7,887 bases of DNA from Hydrogenophaga sp. (GCA_030684755.1 JAUXXN010000472.1:1-7887), one strand, 5' to 3'; shown: positions 1 to 7,288, counted from the first letter of the stretch. Notes: a model not told the origin generated them from the letters alone. Program-made: numbers and translations.

Positions 1-656
1 ATGCGGGCTGCGTCTTCTATGTGCAGCAGCGCCAGCGCCGAGTCGTATTCAAAGTGGCCCGAGTCAAACACGCCCACCACCGTCATTTGCCGAATGCGCG
101 GCACCACGCCCGCTGGCGTCACCTGGCCGCTGGGCGCGATCAGGGTTACCGTGTCACCCATGCCCACGCCCAAACTGCGCGCCAGTTCACCACCCAGAAT
201 CACGCCAAACGCACCGGGTACCAGCCGTGGCAGCGCGGTGTCGGCCAGTTCGGCCACCAGGTCGGTCACCTTGGGTTCCAGCGCCGGGTCAATGCCCCGC
301 ACCAGCGCGCCTTTCATGTCTTCGCCGCGCGCGATCAGCGCCTGCGCGCCCACAAAGGGTGCTGCGCCCAGCACTTCAGGGTGGCGTTCAATGGCGGCCA
401 GCGTATCGGCCAGGTTGGGAATGGCCTGGCCACCAGGCTCAAACACCTCGATGTGCGAGAGCACGCCCAGCATGCGGTCGCGCACCTCCTTCTGAAAGCC
501 GTTCATCACGCTGAGCACGATGATGAGCGCGGCCACACCCAGCGCAATGCCCAGCATGGACACGCCCGAGATGAAAGAAATAAATCCGTTGCGCCGTGTG
601 GCGCGGCCCGCGCGGGTGTAGCGCCAGCCAAGAATGAGTTCGTAGGGGGTTTGCAT
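1..656 (-). CDS. lolC: Lipoprotein-releasing ABC transporter permease LolC/LolE, N-terminal part (partial)
   Basis: Read on the minus strand from an ATG at 656, the frame stays open to the left edge, so about 218 residues are visible and the C-terminus is missing. The protein begins MQTPYELILGWRYTR. One long membrane segment follows at about residues 24-50 (ISFISGVSMLGIALGVAALI), ending in the family's MNGF turn. The rest is a soluble MacB-like periplasmic domain with GVILGGELARSLGVGMGD and MTVVGVFDSG. This is the standard start of LolC/LolE, the membrane subunit of the LolCDE ABC transporter, which lifts outer-membrane lipoproteins from the inner membrane and passes them to LolA. Three further membrane segments are expected in the missing part. 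LolC and LolE are similar, and beta-proteobacteria often carry one merged LolC/E type, so the letter is less certain than the family. No good Shine-Dalgarno sequence precedes the ATG. The gene is divergent from the RpfE-like gene, with only about 20-45 bp between starts. Confidence 0.93.
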   Translation of the reverse strand, partial: MQTPYELILGWRYTRAGRATRRNGFISFISGVSMLGIALGVAALIIVLSVMNGFQKEVRDRMLGVLSHIEVFEPGGQAIPNLADTLAAIERHPEVLGAAPFVGAQALIARGEDMKGALVRGIDPALEPKVTDLVAELADTALPRLVPGAFGVILGGELARSLGVGMGDTVTLIAPSGQVTPAGVVPRIRQMTVVGVFDSGHFEYDSALALLHIEDAAR

Positions 657-673
657 GGGTAAGAGCTTTGTTC

Positions 674-695
674 GATTGTGGCATCCCCGACAATC
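674..695. promoter_or_regulatory. Small dyad in the lolC / RpfE-like divergent gap
   Basis: GATTGT at 674-679 is repeated in inverse orientation as ACAATC at 690-695, with 10 bases between. The dyad lies in the very short gap between the lolC start (656) and the likely RpfE-like start (702), where promoters or an operator for both genes would have to act. Six-base arms can arise by chance. I see no good -35/-10 pair on either strand here, so this is only a candidate site. Confidence 0.2.
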
Positions 696-701
696 AAGCC
701 C

Positions 702-1697
702 ATGTCCGCCTCCCCCATGGCCTCAGAAGCCCTCCCGCACCTGCTCGTTCCGTTTGCCAGTGCCAGCGCCCCCGAATGCCGGGCCGTCGGGCCGCAACTG
801 GCCACACCCCACCTGAACGCCCTGCTGGCCGAGCTGACGCTGCAACACACCGACACCGGTGACGACCACAGCCTGAGCCTGCCGCACGAGCGCGCCCTGG
901 CCCGGGCACTGGGCCTGATGCAGTCCGCCGGAACTCCTTACGGCGACGGTCTGATTCCCTGGGCGGCCGCGCAAAGCAACAGCCCGGCCACGCCACAGGC
1001 CTGGTTCGCGCCCTGCCACTTTCAGGTGGGCATGGAGCAGGTGACCTTGCTGCCCGGCGAGCAACTGGGTCTGGACGATGCCCATGCGCGGCCCCTGTTT
1101 GATGCGCTGGCGCCGTTTTGCGCCGAAGACGGCATCACCCTGCACTATGAGAGCGCCACCCGCTGGCACGCCAGCGGCGAGGTGCTGCGCGGCATCGCCT
1201 GCGCCAGCCTGGACCGCGTGATGGGCCGCCCGGTGGACGCCTGGCTGCCCGAGAGCCCGGCCAACCCAGCCGGTGCCCAGCTGCTCAAGCGGCTACAGAG
1301 CGAGGCGCAAATGCTGTTCTACACCCATGCGGTGAGCGATGCGCGCGAAGCCGCTGGCCTGCACATCATCAACGGCATCTGGATCAGCGGTGCCGGCGCA
1401 CGGGCCGAGCCACTGGCGCCACAGCCCGTGCCCGACATGCCCGACACCCTGCGCCAGGCCGCGCTGCGCGCCGACTGGGCAGCCTGGCAAGCCGCCTGGG
1501 CCGCGCTCGACGCCACCACCATGAAGCCCCTGCTGGACGCCGCCCGCCGGGGCGAGCCCGTCACCCTCACCCTGTGCGGCGAACGCAGCGCGCAGCGCTG
1601 GGTCCACGCACCGCGCAGCGCGGGCGCCCGCCTGGGCCATTTCTTCAAAAACCTGCGCGCCCCTGCGCCTGCTTGGAAATTTCTGGAAGCCTTATGA
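702..1697 (+). CDS. RpfE-like protein (COG4255 family; often annotated as phosphoglycerate mutase)
   Basis: This is a 331-residue protein if translation starts at the ATG at 702. An in-frame GTG at 678 and an ATG at 717 are alternatives, and none has a clear Shine-Dalgarno sequence. The N-terminus (PHLLVPFASASAPECRAV) and the central motif NGIWISGAG at about residues 224-232 fit the proteins called RpfE in Xanthomonas. Those are frequently labelled cofactor-independent phosphoglycerate mutase-like because of a distant resemblance to that fold. I see no metal-binding active-site motif of a true phosphoglycerate mutase, so I would not assign that reaction. No signal peptide or membrane segment is evident, so a cytoplasmic protein is likely. 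Its stop codon overlaps the recJ start (ATGA), so the two genes are almost surely co-transcribed and translationally coupled. In Xanthomonas, rpfE also lies close to recJ, which supports the assignment. The biochemical role is unknown. Confidence 0.85.
   Translation: MSASPMASEALPHLLVPFASASAPECRAVGPQLATPHLNALLAELTLQHTDTGDDHSLSLPHERALARALGLMQSAGTPYGDGLIPWAAAQSNSPATPQAWFAPCHFQVGMEQVTLLPGEQLGLDDAHARPLFDALAPFCAEDGITLHYESATRWHASGEVLRGIACASLDRVMGRPVDAWLPESPANPAGAQLLKRLQSEAQMLFYTHAVSDAREAAGLHIINGIWISGAGARAEPLAPQPVPDMPDTLRQAALRADWAAWQAAWAALDATTMKPLLDAARRGEPVTLTLCGERSAQRWVHAPRSAGARLGHFFKNLRAPAPAWKFLEAL
1685..1697 (+). promoter_or_regulatory. recJ ribosome binding site and ATGA start/stop overlap
   Basis: GGAAG at 1685-1689 lies 4 bases before the ATG at 1694 and is a plausible Shine-Dalgarno sequence. 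The upstream gene's TGA (1695-1697) overlaps this ATG by the ATGA arrangement. Together they fix the recJ start at MKIITRDVPP, although the frame is open much further upstream, inside the preceding gene. Confidence 0.6.
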
Positions 1698-3430
1698 AAA
1701 TCATCACCCGTGACGTTCCCCCCCGCGCCGCCTGGGCGCTGGAGCAAAGCGGGGTTCACCCGCTGCTGGCGCGCCTGTTTGCCGCTCGCGGCATCACCGC
1801 CAAAGAGCAGCTCGACGACGCACTCGCGCTGCTGTTGCCGCCGTCTTCCATGAAAGGTGCAGCCGAGGCCGCCCGCGCTCTGGCCGACGCCATGGCCGCC
1901 AACCAAGTCATCTGCATCGTGGCCGACTACGACTGCGACGGCGCCACCGCCTGCGCCGTGGGCCTGCGCGGCCTGCGCCTGCTGGGCGCGCCCATGGGCT
2001 TTGACCGCGTGAACTACCTGGTGCCCGACCGCGTGACCGATGGTTACGGTCTCACGCCTTCGATCGCGAAGCGCGTGAAGGCGCAAGGCGCCGATGTGCT
2101 GGTGACGGTGGACAACGGCATTGCCAGCCTGGACGGCGTGCGCGCCGCCCGCGAATTGGGCCTGCAAGTGATCGTGACCGACCACCACCTGCCCGCACTG
2201 AACAACGGCCAAGTGGTGGTGCCCGACGACTGCGTGATCGTCAACCCCAACCAGCCGGGTTGCGACTTCGAGAGCAAGTCGATTGCTGGTGTGGGCGTGA
2301 TGTTTTATGTGCTGCTGGCGCTGCGCGCCGAACTGCGCCAGCGGGGCGTATTCACGGCGCAAACACAACCGAAAATCGATTCGCTGCTGCCGCTCGTGGC
2401 GCTCGGTACTGTGGCCGACGTGGTCAAGCTCGACGCCAACAACCGCCGCCTGGTGGCGCAGGGCCTCAAGCGCGTGCGCGCTGGCGCCATGCCGCCGGGC
2501 ATGACGGCGCTGTTCAACGTGGCGGCGCGTCAGCCGCAAAAGGCCACCAGCTTTGACTTCGGCTTTGCCCTGGGCCCACGCCTGAACGCCGCTGGCCGCC
2601 TGGCCGACATGACGCTGGGCATTGAATGCTTAAGCACAGACGACGCGCTGCGCGCCGACGAACTGGCACGCACACTGGACGGCATGAACCGCGAACGCAA
2701 AGCGATTGAAGGCGACATGCGCGACCAGGCGCTGATGCTGGCCGAAGAAATGTTTGACGAATCCGAAGAGCCGCCGCCAGCGCTGATCGTTTTCGACCCA
2801 GACTTCCACGAAGGCGTGGTCGGCATTGTGGCTTCGCGCCTGAAAGACAAGATGCACCGGCCCACGTTCGTGTTTGCCGCCAGCGGCGCCGAAGGCAAAG
2901 AAAACGAGCTCAAGGGCTCAGGCCGCTCCATTCCCGGCTTTCACCTGCGCGACGCGCTGGATTTGGTGGCCAAACGCCACCCGGGCGTATTGCTGCGCTT
3001 TGGCGGGCACGCCATGGCCGCCGGCTGCACCATCGACGAAGAACACCTGGACACCTTTGAAGCCGCGCTGCAACAAGTGGCCCACGAATGGCTGGACGCG
3101 GCCACCCTGCAACGCCGGCTGGAAGCCGATGGCGTGCTGGACAAACAGTACCGCCGAACCGACCTGGTAGACACCCTGCACAAAGAGGTGTGGGGCCAGG
3201 GTTTTGCGCCACCGGTGTTTTGCGAAGAGGTGCAAATCGTCAGCCAGCGGCTGGTGGGTGAAAAACACCTGGCCCTGAAAATGAAGCACCAGGGCGACCC
3301 GGTGGACGGCATCTGGTTCGGCCACACCGAGCCTTTACCAGAGCGGGTGAAGCTCGCTTTCCGGCTGGATGCGGATGAGTGGCAGGGGCAGCGGCGGGTT
3401 CGGTTCTTGATTGAGGCGGCTGAACTCTGA
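1694..3430 (+). CDS. recJ: Single-stranded-DNA-specific exonuclease RecJ
   Basis: The 578-residue product is nearly the same length as E. coli RecJ (577). RecJ degrades single-stranded DNA 5' to 3' and works in RecFOR recombination, mismatch repair and base-excision repair in the cytoplasm. All hallmarks of the DHH phosphoesterase family are visible: DYDCDG at 78-83, VDNGI at about 139-143, DHH at 163-165, and GTVADVV with D242. The DHHA1 motif GGHAMAAG lies at 437-444 in the second domain. The remaining C-terminal part (about 455-578) corresponds to the OB-fold DNA-binding region. The metal-binding aspartates and histidines look intact, so the enzyme should be active. It is the second gene of an operon with the RpfE-like gene. 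In E. coli recJ is followed by prfB and lysS, but here it is followed by a repeat-rich gap and a convergent operon. Confidence 0.97.
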   Translation: MKIITRDVPPRAAWALEQSGVHPLLARLFAARGITAKEQLDDALALLLPPSSMKGAAEAARALADAMAANQVICIVADYDCDGATACAVGLRGLRLLGAPMGFDRVNYLVPDRVTDGYGLTPSIAKRVKAQGADVLVTVDNGIASLDGVRAARELGLQVIVTDHHLPALNNGQVVVPDDCVIVNPNQPGCDFESKSIAGVGVMFYVLLALRAELRQRGVFTAQTQPKIDSLLPLVALGTVADVVKLDANNRRLVAQGLKRVRAGAMPPGMTALFNVAARQPQKATSFDFGFALGPRLNAAGRLADMTLGIECLSTDDALRADELARTLDGMNRERKAIEGDMRDQALMLAEEMFDESEEPPPALIVFDPDFHEGVVGIVASRLKDKMHRPTFVFAASGAEGKENELKGSGRSIPGFHLRDALDLVAKRHPGVLLRFGGHAMAAGCTIDEEHLDTFEAALQQVAHEWLDAATLQRRLEADGVLDKQYRRTDLVDTLHKEVWGQGFAPPVFCEEVQIVSQRLVGEKHLALKMKHQGDPVDGIWFGHTEPLPERVKLAFRLDADEWQGQRRVRFLIEAAEL

Positions 3431-3454
3431 AATTCATCGCCTGAACCTCGCACG

Positions 3455-3554
3455 CTGGCGAGACCATGGCGCTCTGCGCCGCTCATGTCCCCCGGCCCGG
3501 CTTCGCCGGCTCTCCTCCTTCACTTCGCTATGCAGAACGCCATGGTGTCGCCAG
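3455..3554. repeat. Inverted repeat with 23-bp arms enclosing element copy 1
   Basis: The arm at 3455-3477 (begins CTGGCGAGACCATGGCG) pairs with 3532-3554 (ends CGCCATGGTGTCGCCAG). The two match at 21 of 23 positions by my alignment. The 54-base loop contains the first copy of the hairpin element at 3479-3529, so the structure is a long cruciform or stem with an inner hairpin. It starts 25 bases after the recJ stop. Confidence 0.75.
3479..3529 (+). repeat. Hairpin-bearing intergenic element, copy 1
   Basis: The element reads CCGCTCATGTCCCCCGGC (3479-3496), a small hairpin (CCGGC-TTC-GCCGG, 3497-3509), then CTCCTCCTTCACTTCGCT (3512-3529). A second copy lies in the opposite orientation at 3631-3678. 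The first 18 bases are identical between copies and the last 18 differ at one position. The central hairpin differs in sequence but remains a hairpin. Conserved flanks with a compensated, variable stem are typical of REP-like intergenic elements. Confidence 0.75.
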
Positions 3555-3602
3555 CAACAGCCGCACGGGCACTCAACCATTGAGCCATCTGCTCGCCAAA
3601 GA

Positions 3603-3705
3603 GGTCATCGGCGAGCGGGGTGACCGATGCAGCGAAGTCAAGGAGGAGGCGGCTCCAGCCGCCGGGGGACATGAGCGGAATTGGACACCCCGCTTGCCGA
3701 TGACC
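3603..3705. repeat. Inverted repeat with 20-bp arms enclosing element copy 2
   Basis: GGTCATCGGCGAGCGGGGTG at 3603-3622 is repeated in inverse orientation at 3686-3705, with 19 of 20 bases matching. The arms enclose the second copy of the hairpin element (3631-3678). This mirrors the 3455-3554 structure, in which a different arm pair encloses copy 1. A shorter stem, GCTCGCC (3591-3597) with GGCGAGC (3610-3616), overlaps the left arm. Confidence 0.7.
3631..3678 (-). repeat. Hairpin-bearing intergenic element, copy 2 (inverted)
   Basis: This is the inverse-orientation partner of 3479-3529. On the plus strand AGCGAAGTCAAGGAGGAG (3631-3648) and GCCGGGGGACATGAGCGG (3661-3678) flank a hairpin whose stem is GGCGGCT (3648-3654) with AGCCGCC (3657-3663). 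Because copies 1 and 2 are inverted, the intervening DNA could fold into one large stem with arms of about 50 bases, competing with the two local stems. Confidence 0.75.
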
Positions 3706-3758
3706 GGCACCACCGGAGACCCAAGCCACCGAAAAACCAGCGCAGCGCAAACAAAAAC

Positions 3759-4511
3759 TCAACTCATCAACGCCTCACGCACCGCCGCCAGCTGGCGACG
3801 CGAAACAGCCAAACGCTCGTCCACCCCATCCAGACGCACCATCCAGCCTTCGCCCTCGACCGGGTCGTTGTGCTTTTCCACCGCCCGCACCGCGCGCCGT
3901 GCCACCAAAGCGTTGCGGTGCACACGCACAAACAGGTGGGCGTAGCGCTGCTCTAGGTCGCTCAGTGCACCGTCAAAAATGTGTTCTTTGTCGGTTGTGC
4001 GCACGGTGATGTATTTCAGCTCAGCCTTGAGGTAGACCACGTCGGACAGCGCCACGCGCTCGCTGCGCCCGCGCTCCTGAATGATCAGGCTCTCGGTGCC
4101 AGCACTGTTGGACTCGTACTGCGGGCCACCATCGGCCGCCAGGCGCAGGCGCTCAACCTTGTGCAGCGCCTGCTGGAGCCGCTCGCGGCGCACCGGTTTG
4201 GTCAAATAGTCAACCGCCTCCAGTTCAAACGCCTGCACCGCGTGTTCGGCGTAAGCGGTCACAAAAACCACCGCAGGTGCCGCTGGCAACTGGCGCAGTG
4301 TGGCAGCCAGCGTCATGCCGTCCACACCTGGCATGTGCACGTCCAGCAGCACCAGATCACAGCCGGAACGTTGAAACTGGTCCATGGCCTGAACGGCATT
4401 GGCAGCCTCACCGACCACGTCCACACGCGGGTCGGTGCAGTCCCCCAAGAGGGTGCGCAACCGCGACCGCGCCAGTGTTTCATCATCAACGATCAGAACT
4501 TTGAGTGTCAT
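3759..4511 (-). CDS. algR: LytTR-family response regulator (AlgR-like)
   Basis: The product is 250 residues if read from the ATG at 4511. An ATG two codons upstream at 4517 is the alternative. AGAG at a 7-base spacing favours 4511, which gives the usual MTLKVLIVDDE opening. The receiver domain (about 1-120) has the acidic pocket D9/D10, the phosphate-accepting D57 (LLDVHMPGVDG), T85 and K105-P106. A LytTR DNA-binding domain fills about 147-250, with IQERGRSERVALSDVVYLKA, the FVRVHRNALV core and the closing VSRR segment. The domain order and length match AlgR of Pseudomonas, which controls alginate, type IV pili and virulence genes; targets in this organism cannot be read from the sequence. 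It is the second gene of an operon, starting 16-22 bases after the kinase stop. It ends convergent to recJ. Calling it AlgR rests on family resemblance and on its place beside argH. Confidence 0.9.
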   Translation of the reverse strand: MTLKVLIVDDETLARSRLRTLLGDCTDPRVDVVGEAANAVQAMDQFQRSGCDLVLLDVHMPGVDGMTLAATLRQLPAAPAVVFVTAYAEHAVQAFELEAVDYLTKPVRRERLQQALHKVERLRLAADGGPQYESNSAGTESLIIQERGRSERVALSDVVYLKAELKYITVRTTDKEHIFDGALSDLEQRYAHLFVRVHRNALVARRAVRAVEKHNDPVEGEGWMVRLDGVDERLAVSRRQLAAVREALMS

Positions 4512-4533
4512 ACGCATGCTCTATTGTGTAGGC

Positions 4534-5595
4534 TTATAACGGGATTTCCAGGCGCACCTGAAACACGCCTTTGACCAGTGCGCTCTCAAAGCGTCCTTGC
4601 ACATCATGCAGCAACGTCAAACGCTGGCGCACGTTGTCCAGCGCCAAGCCATGACCACGCCGCCCGCTCCCTGCCGGTACCGTGTTGGTGACTTTGATCA
4701 CCACCACGCTGCCCCGACGCTGGGTACTGATGCGAACCACTGCGCCATCTGGGCTGGGCTCAACACCATGTTTTACGGCGTTTTCCACCAAAGGCTGAAG
4801 AATCAGCGGCGGTAGTCGCGCCTTGGATGCAGCGTGGTCAATGCTCCACTCCACCCTCAGCCTTTCGCCAAAGCGCAGCTGCTCAATCGCCAAATAATGT
4901 TCGGCCAGATCCAGCTCTTGCCGCAGCGGCACCGCCTCTTGGGTGTCGGCCAGCGCGTGCCGAAACAACTCACTCAAGTCTTCCAAAAGATTTTCGGCCT
5001 TGGCAGGTTCTTCACGCACCAGTGCAATCGCCGTGTTGAGGGTATTGAACAAAAAGTGCGGGCGAATGCGCGCTTGCAATTCGGCCAACTGGGCCGTGGT
5101 GCTCGCAGGGGTGCGTGCTTTGGAGCGCCAAACCAGCGCCGCCACCAGCACCGCCGCCACCAATGCTCCGGAAGCGGCACTGCCCAGCCAGGGCGCTGGG
5201 TCTGCCAAGCCCATCCAAACCAGCAAGCCACAACCATACAGTGCAGCCAGCGAACCCAATCCGATGCCCACAGTCCATTGCGCTGGCATGGGCAAATGAG
5301 CCAGCGGCTTTTTCAAAGCACACACCACCAGCAACCAAAGCAGCGTGGCAGGCAAAGCAGCTCCCGTGAACAAGGCCATTTGCGTCAGCCAAACCAACGG
5401 CGTGGAAGCACCAAAAAGTCCCACAACCGCAGCAATAGCCTGTACAAAAAGTACCGCGCGCAGCACCACCCCCACCTTGCAGGTATCAAATACCAAGTCT
5501 TTCGCACGTGCGAATTCCGGCATCTGAGCGAACGGTCGTGTGGCGTCCACGTAGGACGACTCTTCGAAGCTCGATAAAATTCGTGAATCTCTCAT
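4534..5595 (-). CDS. algZ: Membrane sensor histidine kinase, LytS/AlgZ family
   Basis: The product is 353 residues from the ATG at 5595 ([10 protein letters not shown]). The frame extends to a GTG at 5649, but those 18 extra residues look non-coding. A cytosolic N-terminus of about 40 residues is followed by four hydrophobic segments (about 41-62, 66-93, 106-130, 137-157). The His_kinase domain then carries the phospho-accepting H180 in [13 protein letters not shown]. The ATP-binding part has the N box [12 protein letters not shown] (N272) and a glycine-rich [16 protein letters not shown] at about 311-326. This architecture, with no periplasmic sensor domain, is that of AlgZ/FimS and LytS kinases. 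The signal is unknown. The partner is almost certainly the response regulator encoded immediately downstream in the same operon. The gene is divergent from argH, as in Pseudomonas. Confidence 0.9.
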   Translation of the reverse strand: MRDSRILSSFEESSYVDATRPFAQMPEFARAKDLVFDTCKVGVVLRAVLFVQAIAAVVGLFGASTPLVWLTQMALFTGAALPATLLWLLVVCALKKPLAHLPMPAQWTVGIGLGSLAALYGCGLLVWMGLADPAPWLGSAASGALVAAVLVAALVWRSKARTPASTTAQLAELQARIRPHFLFNTLNTAIALVREEPAKAENLLEDLSELFRHALADTQEAVPLRQELDLAEHYLAIEQLRFGERLRVEWSIDHAASKARLPPLILQPLVENAVKHGVEPSPDGAVVRISTQRRGSVVVIKVTNTVPAGSGRRGHGLALDNVRQRLTLLHDVQGRFESALVKGVFQVRLEIPL

Positions 5596-5601
5596 GGGAG
5601 C

Positions 5602-5607
5602 ACTATA
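5602..5607 (-). promoter_or_regulatory. Candidate -10 box for the kinase/regulator operon
   Basis: On the minus strand TATAGT ends exactly 6 bases before the ATG at 5595. By standard spacing, transcription would begin at the A of that ATG and give a leaderless message, in keeping with the absence of a Shine-Dalgarno sequence. No recognisable -35 hexamer lies 16-18 bases upstream, so this may need an activator or may be chance. Confidence 0.3.
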
Positions 5608-5665
5608 GGCTGCGACGAGCCGCCAGACGGACCGGCATACCCCTGGCACAACAAACGAACCTGTT

Positions 5666-5674
5666 TGCTATCTA
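5666..5674 (+). promoter_or_regulatory. Candidate extended -10 promoter for argH
   Basis: TGC followed by TATCTA (5669-5674) resembles an extended -10 element. A poor -35 match (ACA at 5648-5650) lies about 18 bases upstream. Transcription would start near 5681, leaving a leader of about 59 bases before the argH ATG at 5740. The assignment is weak and rests only on the motif and its position. Confidence 0.25.
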
Positions 5675-5739
5675 GCGTCTGTCCAGCCCGTGGCGACCCA
5701 CCCTTGTTTTCAAACCCCTATCCTGCCGCTGGCAACCAC

Positions 5740-7191
5740 ATGTCCACCAATCAACTCGACAAAAAATCTGAAGCCTGGTCCGCCCTATTCTCGGAGCCCA
5801 TGAGCGAGTTGGTCAAGCGCTACACAGCCAGCGTTTTCTTTGATAAACGCCTTTGGCTGGCCGACATTACCGGTAGCCTCGCACACGCAGACATGCTAGC
5901 GGCACAAGGCATCATCGGCGCCGACGATTGCGCATCGATTGAACGCGGCATGGCGCAAATTCGCAGCGAAATTGAAGCCGGTACGTTTGAATGGAAACTC
6001 GACCTAGAAGACGTTCACCTAAACATCGAAGCCCGACTGACCCAACTGGTGGGCGACGCCGGCAAGCGCTTACACACAGGACGAAGCCGCAACGACCAAG
6101 TGGCCACCGACGTGCGCTTGTGGTTGCGCAGTGAGATTGACCTGATCATCGATTTGCTGTCTGAGTTGCAAACCGCTTTGGTCGATGTGGCCGAACGCAA
6201 TGTGGATGTGATCATGCCCGGTTTCACCCACCTGCAAGTAGCGCAGCCGGTGAGCTTTGCCCACCACCTGCTGGCTTACGTGGAAATGTTTGCACGAGAC
6301 ACCGAACGCATGGTCGACGTTCGAAGACGAACCAACCGCCTGCCGCTGGGCAGCGCGGCACTGGCCGGCACCACCTATCCGCTGGACCGCGAGCGGGTGG
6401 CTGTTAGCCTGGGCATGGTGGACGACAAAGGTGTGGCTCAGGTCTGCCAGAACAGCTTGGACGGCGTGAGCGACCGCGACTTCGCCATTGAATTCACCGC
6501 TGCAGCTTCACTGTGCATGGTACACATCAGCCGTTTCAGCGAAGAGCTGATTTTGTGGATGAGCCAAAACTTTAACTTCGTGAAAATAGCCGATCGTTTC
6601 ACCACCGGCAGTTCGATCATGCCGCAGAAGAAAAACCCTGACGTGCCCGAACTTGCGCGTGGTAAAACGGGCCGCGTGGTCGGACACCTCATGGGACTCA
6701 TCTTGCTCATGAAGGGCCAGCCGCTGGCATACAACAAAGACAACCAAGAAGACAAAGAACCGCTGTTCGACACCGTGGATACCCTGAAGGACACGCTGCG
6801 CATATTCTGCGAAATGGTGGGCGGACAACCAAACCCGACCACGGGCGTCAAAGAAGGCGGCATCACCGTCAACGCTATGGCCCTGGAGGAAGCGGCCAAA
6901 AAAGGCTACGCAACAGCCACGGATTTGGCCGACTACCTCGTGAAAAAGGGCTTGCCATTTCGTGATGCCCACGAAACCGTAGCCCACGCCGTCAAAGCAG
7001 CTACCAGCCACGCCTGCGACCTGTCTGAATTGCCGCTGGCCGTGTTGCAAAGCTTCAATGCCAGCATTGAAAAAGACGTGTATGAAGTTTTGAGCCTGCG
7101 AGGCAGTCTGAACGCGCGAAACACACTGGGCGGAACAGCCCCTGTGCAGGTATTGGCACAGATTTCACGCCATCGCTGCCGACTTAATTGA
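5740..7191 (+). CDS. argH: Argininosuccinate lyase
   Basis: The 483-residue enzyme splits argininosuccinate into arginine and fumarate, the last step of arginine synthesis, in the cytoplasm as a homotetramer. It is slightly longer than the common length of about 460. The ATG at 5740 ([20 protein letters not shown]) gives the normal N-terminus, though the frame is open to 5665 and no clear Shine-Dalgarno sequence is present. Family motifs are all visible: [18 protein letters not shown] from residue 113, [10 protein letters not shown] with the catalytic-region H164, and the fumarase/lyase signature [12 protein letters not shown] at 290-301, which carries the mobile-loop catalytic serine. The C-terminus ([16 protein letters not shown]) is complete. 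Codon use is less GC-rich than in recJ. It is divergent from the AlgZ/AlgR-type operon. The downstream neighbour is convergent, so argH is probably transcribed alone. Confidence 0.97.
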   Translation: MSTNQLDKKSEAWSALFSEPMSELVKRYTASVFFDKRLWLADITGSLAHADMLAAQGIIGADDCASIERGMAQIRSEIEAGTFEWKLDLEDVHLNIEARLTQLVGDAGKRLHTGRSRNDQVATDVRLWLRSEIDLIIDLLSELQTALVDVAERNVDVIMPGFTHLQVAQPVSFAHHLLAYVEMFARDTERMVDVRRRTNRLPLGSAALAGTTYPLDRERVAVSLGMVDDKGVAQVCQNSLDGVSDRDFAIEFTAAASLCMVHISRFSEELILWMSQNFNFVKIADRFTTGSSIMPQKKNPDVPELARGKTGRVVGHLMGLILLMKGQPLAYNKDNQEDKEPLFDTVDTLKDTLRIFCEMVGGQPNPTTGVKEGGITVNAMALEEAAKKGYATATDLADYLVKKGLPFRDAHETVAHAVKAATSHACDLSELPLAVLQSFNASIEKDVYEVLSLRGSLNARNTLGGTAPVQVLAQISRHRCRLN

Positions 7192-7250
7192 GTTAAGAAA
7201 TGAATGCGTGGATTAAGCGCAGGACAGATACCAAACCTTTCAACCTATTC

Positions 7251-7273
7251 AAAAAAATGGTAACTACACCACC
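7251..7273 (-). terminator. Weak intrinsic-terminator candidate for the right-edge gene
   Basis: Read on the minus strand, GGTGGTGTAGTTACC (7273-7259) can form a 6-bp stem that includes three G-T pairs, followed by A and seven Ts (7257-7251). It starts 15 bases beyond the TAG stop of the leftward gene (7289-7291), where a terminator would be expected. The stem is weak, so efficiency is doubtful. Confidence 0.3.
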
Positions 7274-7288
7274 AAAATGGCCTCACTG

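Larger units (their letters stand above)
3431..3758. other. Convergent intergenic region, gene-free, rich in inverted repeats
   Basis: This gap of about 330 bp lies between the recJ stop and the stop of the convergent response regulator. Short open frames exist on both strands, but none has a recognisable product or start signal, and they run straight through the repeats. What it does hold is three overlapping sets of inverted repeats between 3455 and 3705, listed separately. I see no hairpin followed by a T-run on either strand, so there is no classical intrinsic terminator. The repeat hairpins may themselves end transcription from both sides. Confidence 0.7.

Noticed and set aside
1..662. 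Plus-strand open frames at the left edge
   Set aside because: They are antisense to the lolC/E frame, which matches a known family along its visible length.
651..679. Possible promoter TTGCAT-17-GATTGT for the RpfE-like operon
   Set aside because: Only three of six bases match consensus at each box, which is expected by chance in a region this size.
1319..2539. Long minus-strand open frame of 406 codons opposite recJ
   Set aside because: Histidine-, glutamine- and alanine-rich shadow typical of GC-rich genes; it spans antisense of both the RpfE-like gene and recJ, whose families are clear.
3520..3762. Minus-strand open frame of 80 codons in the recJ / response-regulator gap
   Set aside because: It runs through the inverted repeats and has no recognisable domain; its apparent protein is the translation of repeat elements. 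Likely non-coding.
3466..3945. Plus-strand open frame of 159 codons
   Set aside because: Its left half is repeat DNA and its right half is the antisense of the response regulator's DNA-binding domain. The composition is low in hydrophobic structure and no start signal is convincing.
5596..5649. N-terminal extension of the histidine kinase to a GTG at 5649
   Set aside because: The extra 18 residues look like intergenic sequence and the ATG at 5595 fits the family start better.
7192..7250. Search for an intrinsic terminator on the plus strand after argH
   Set aside because: No GC-rich stem followed by a T-run could be found on the plus strand here.
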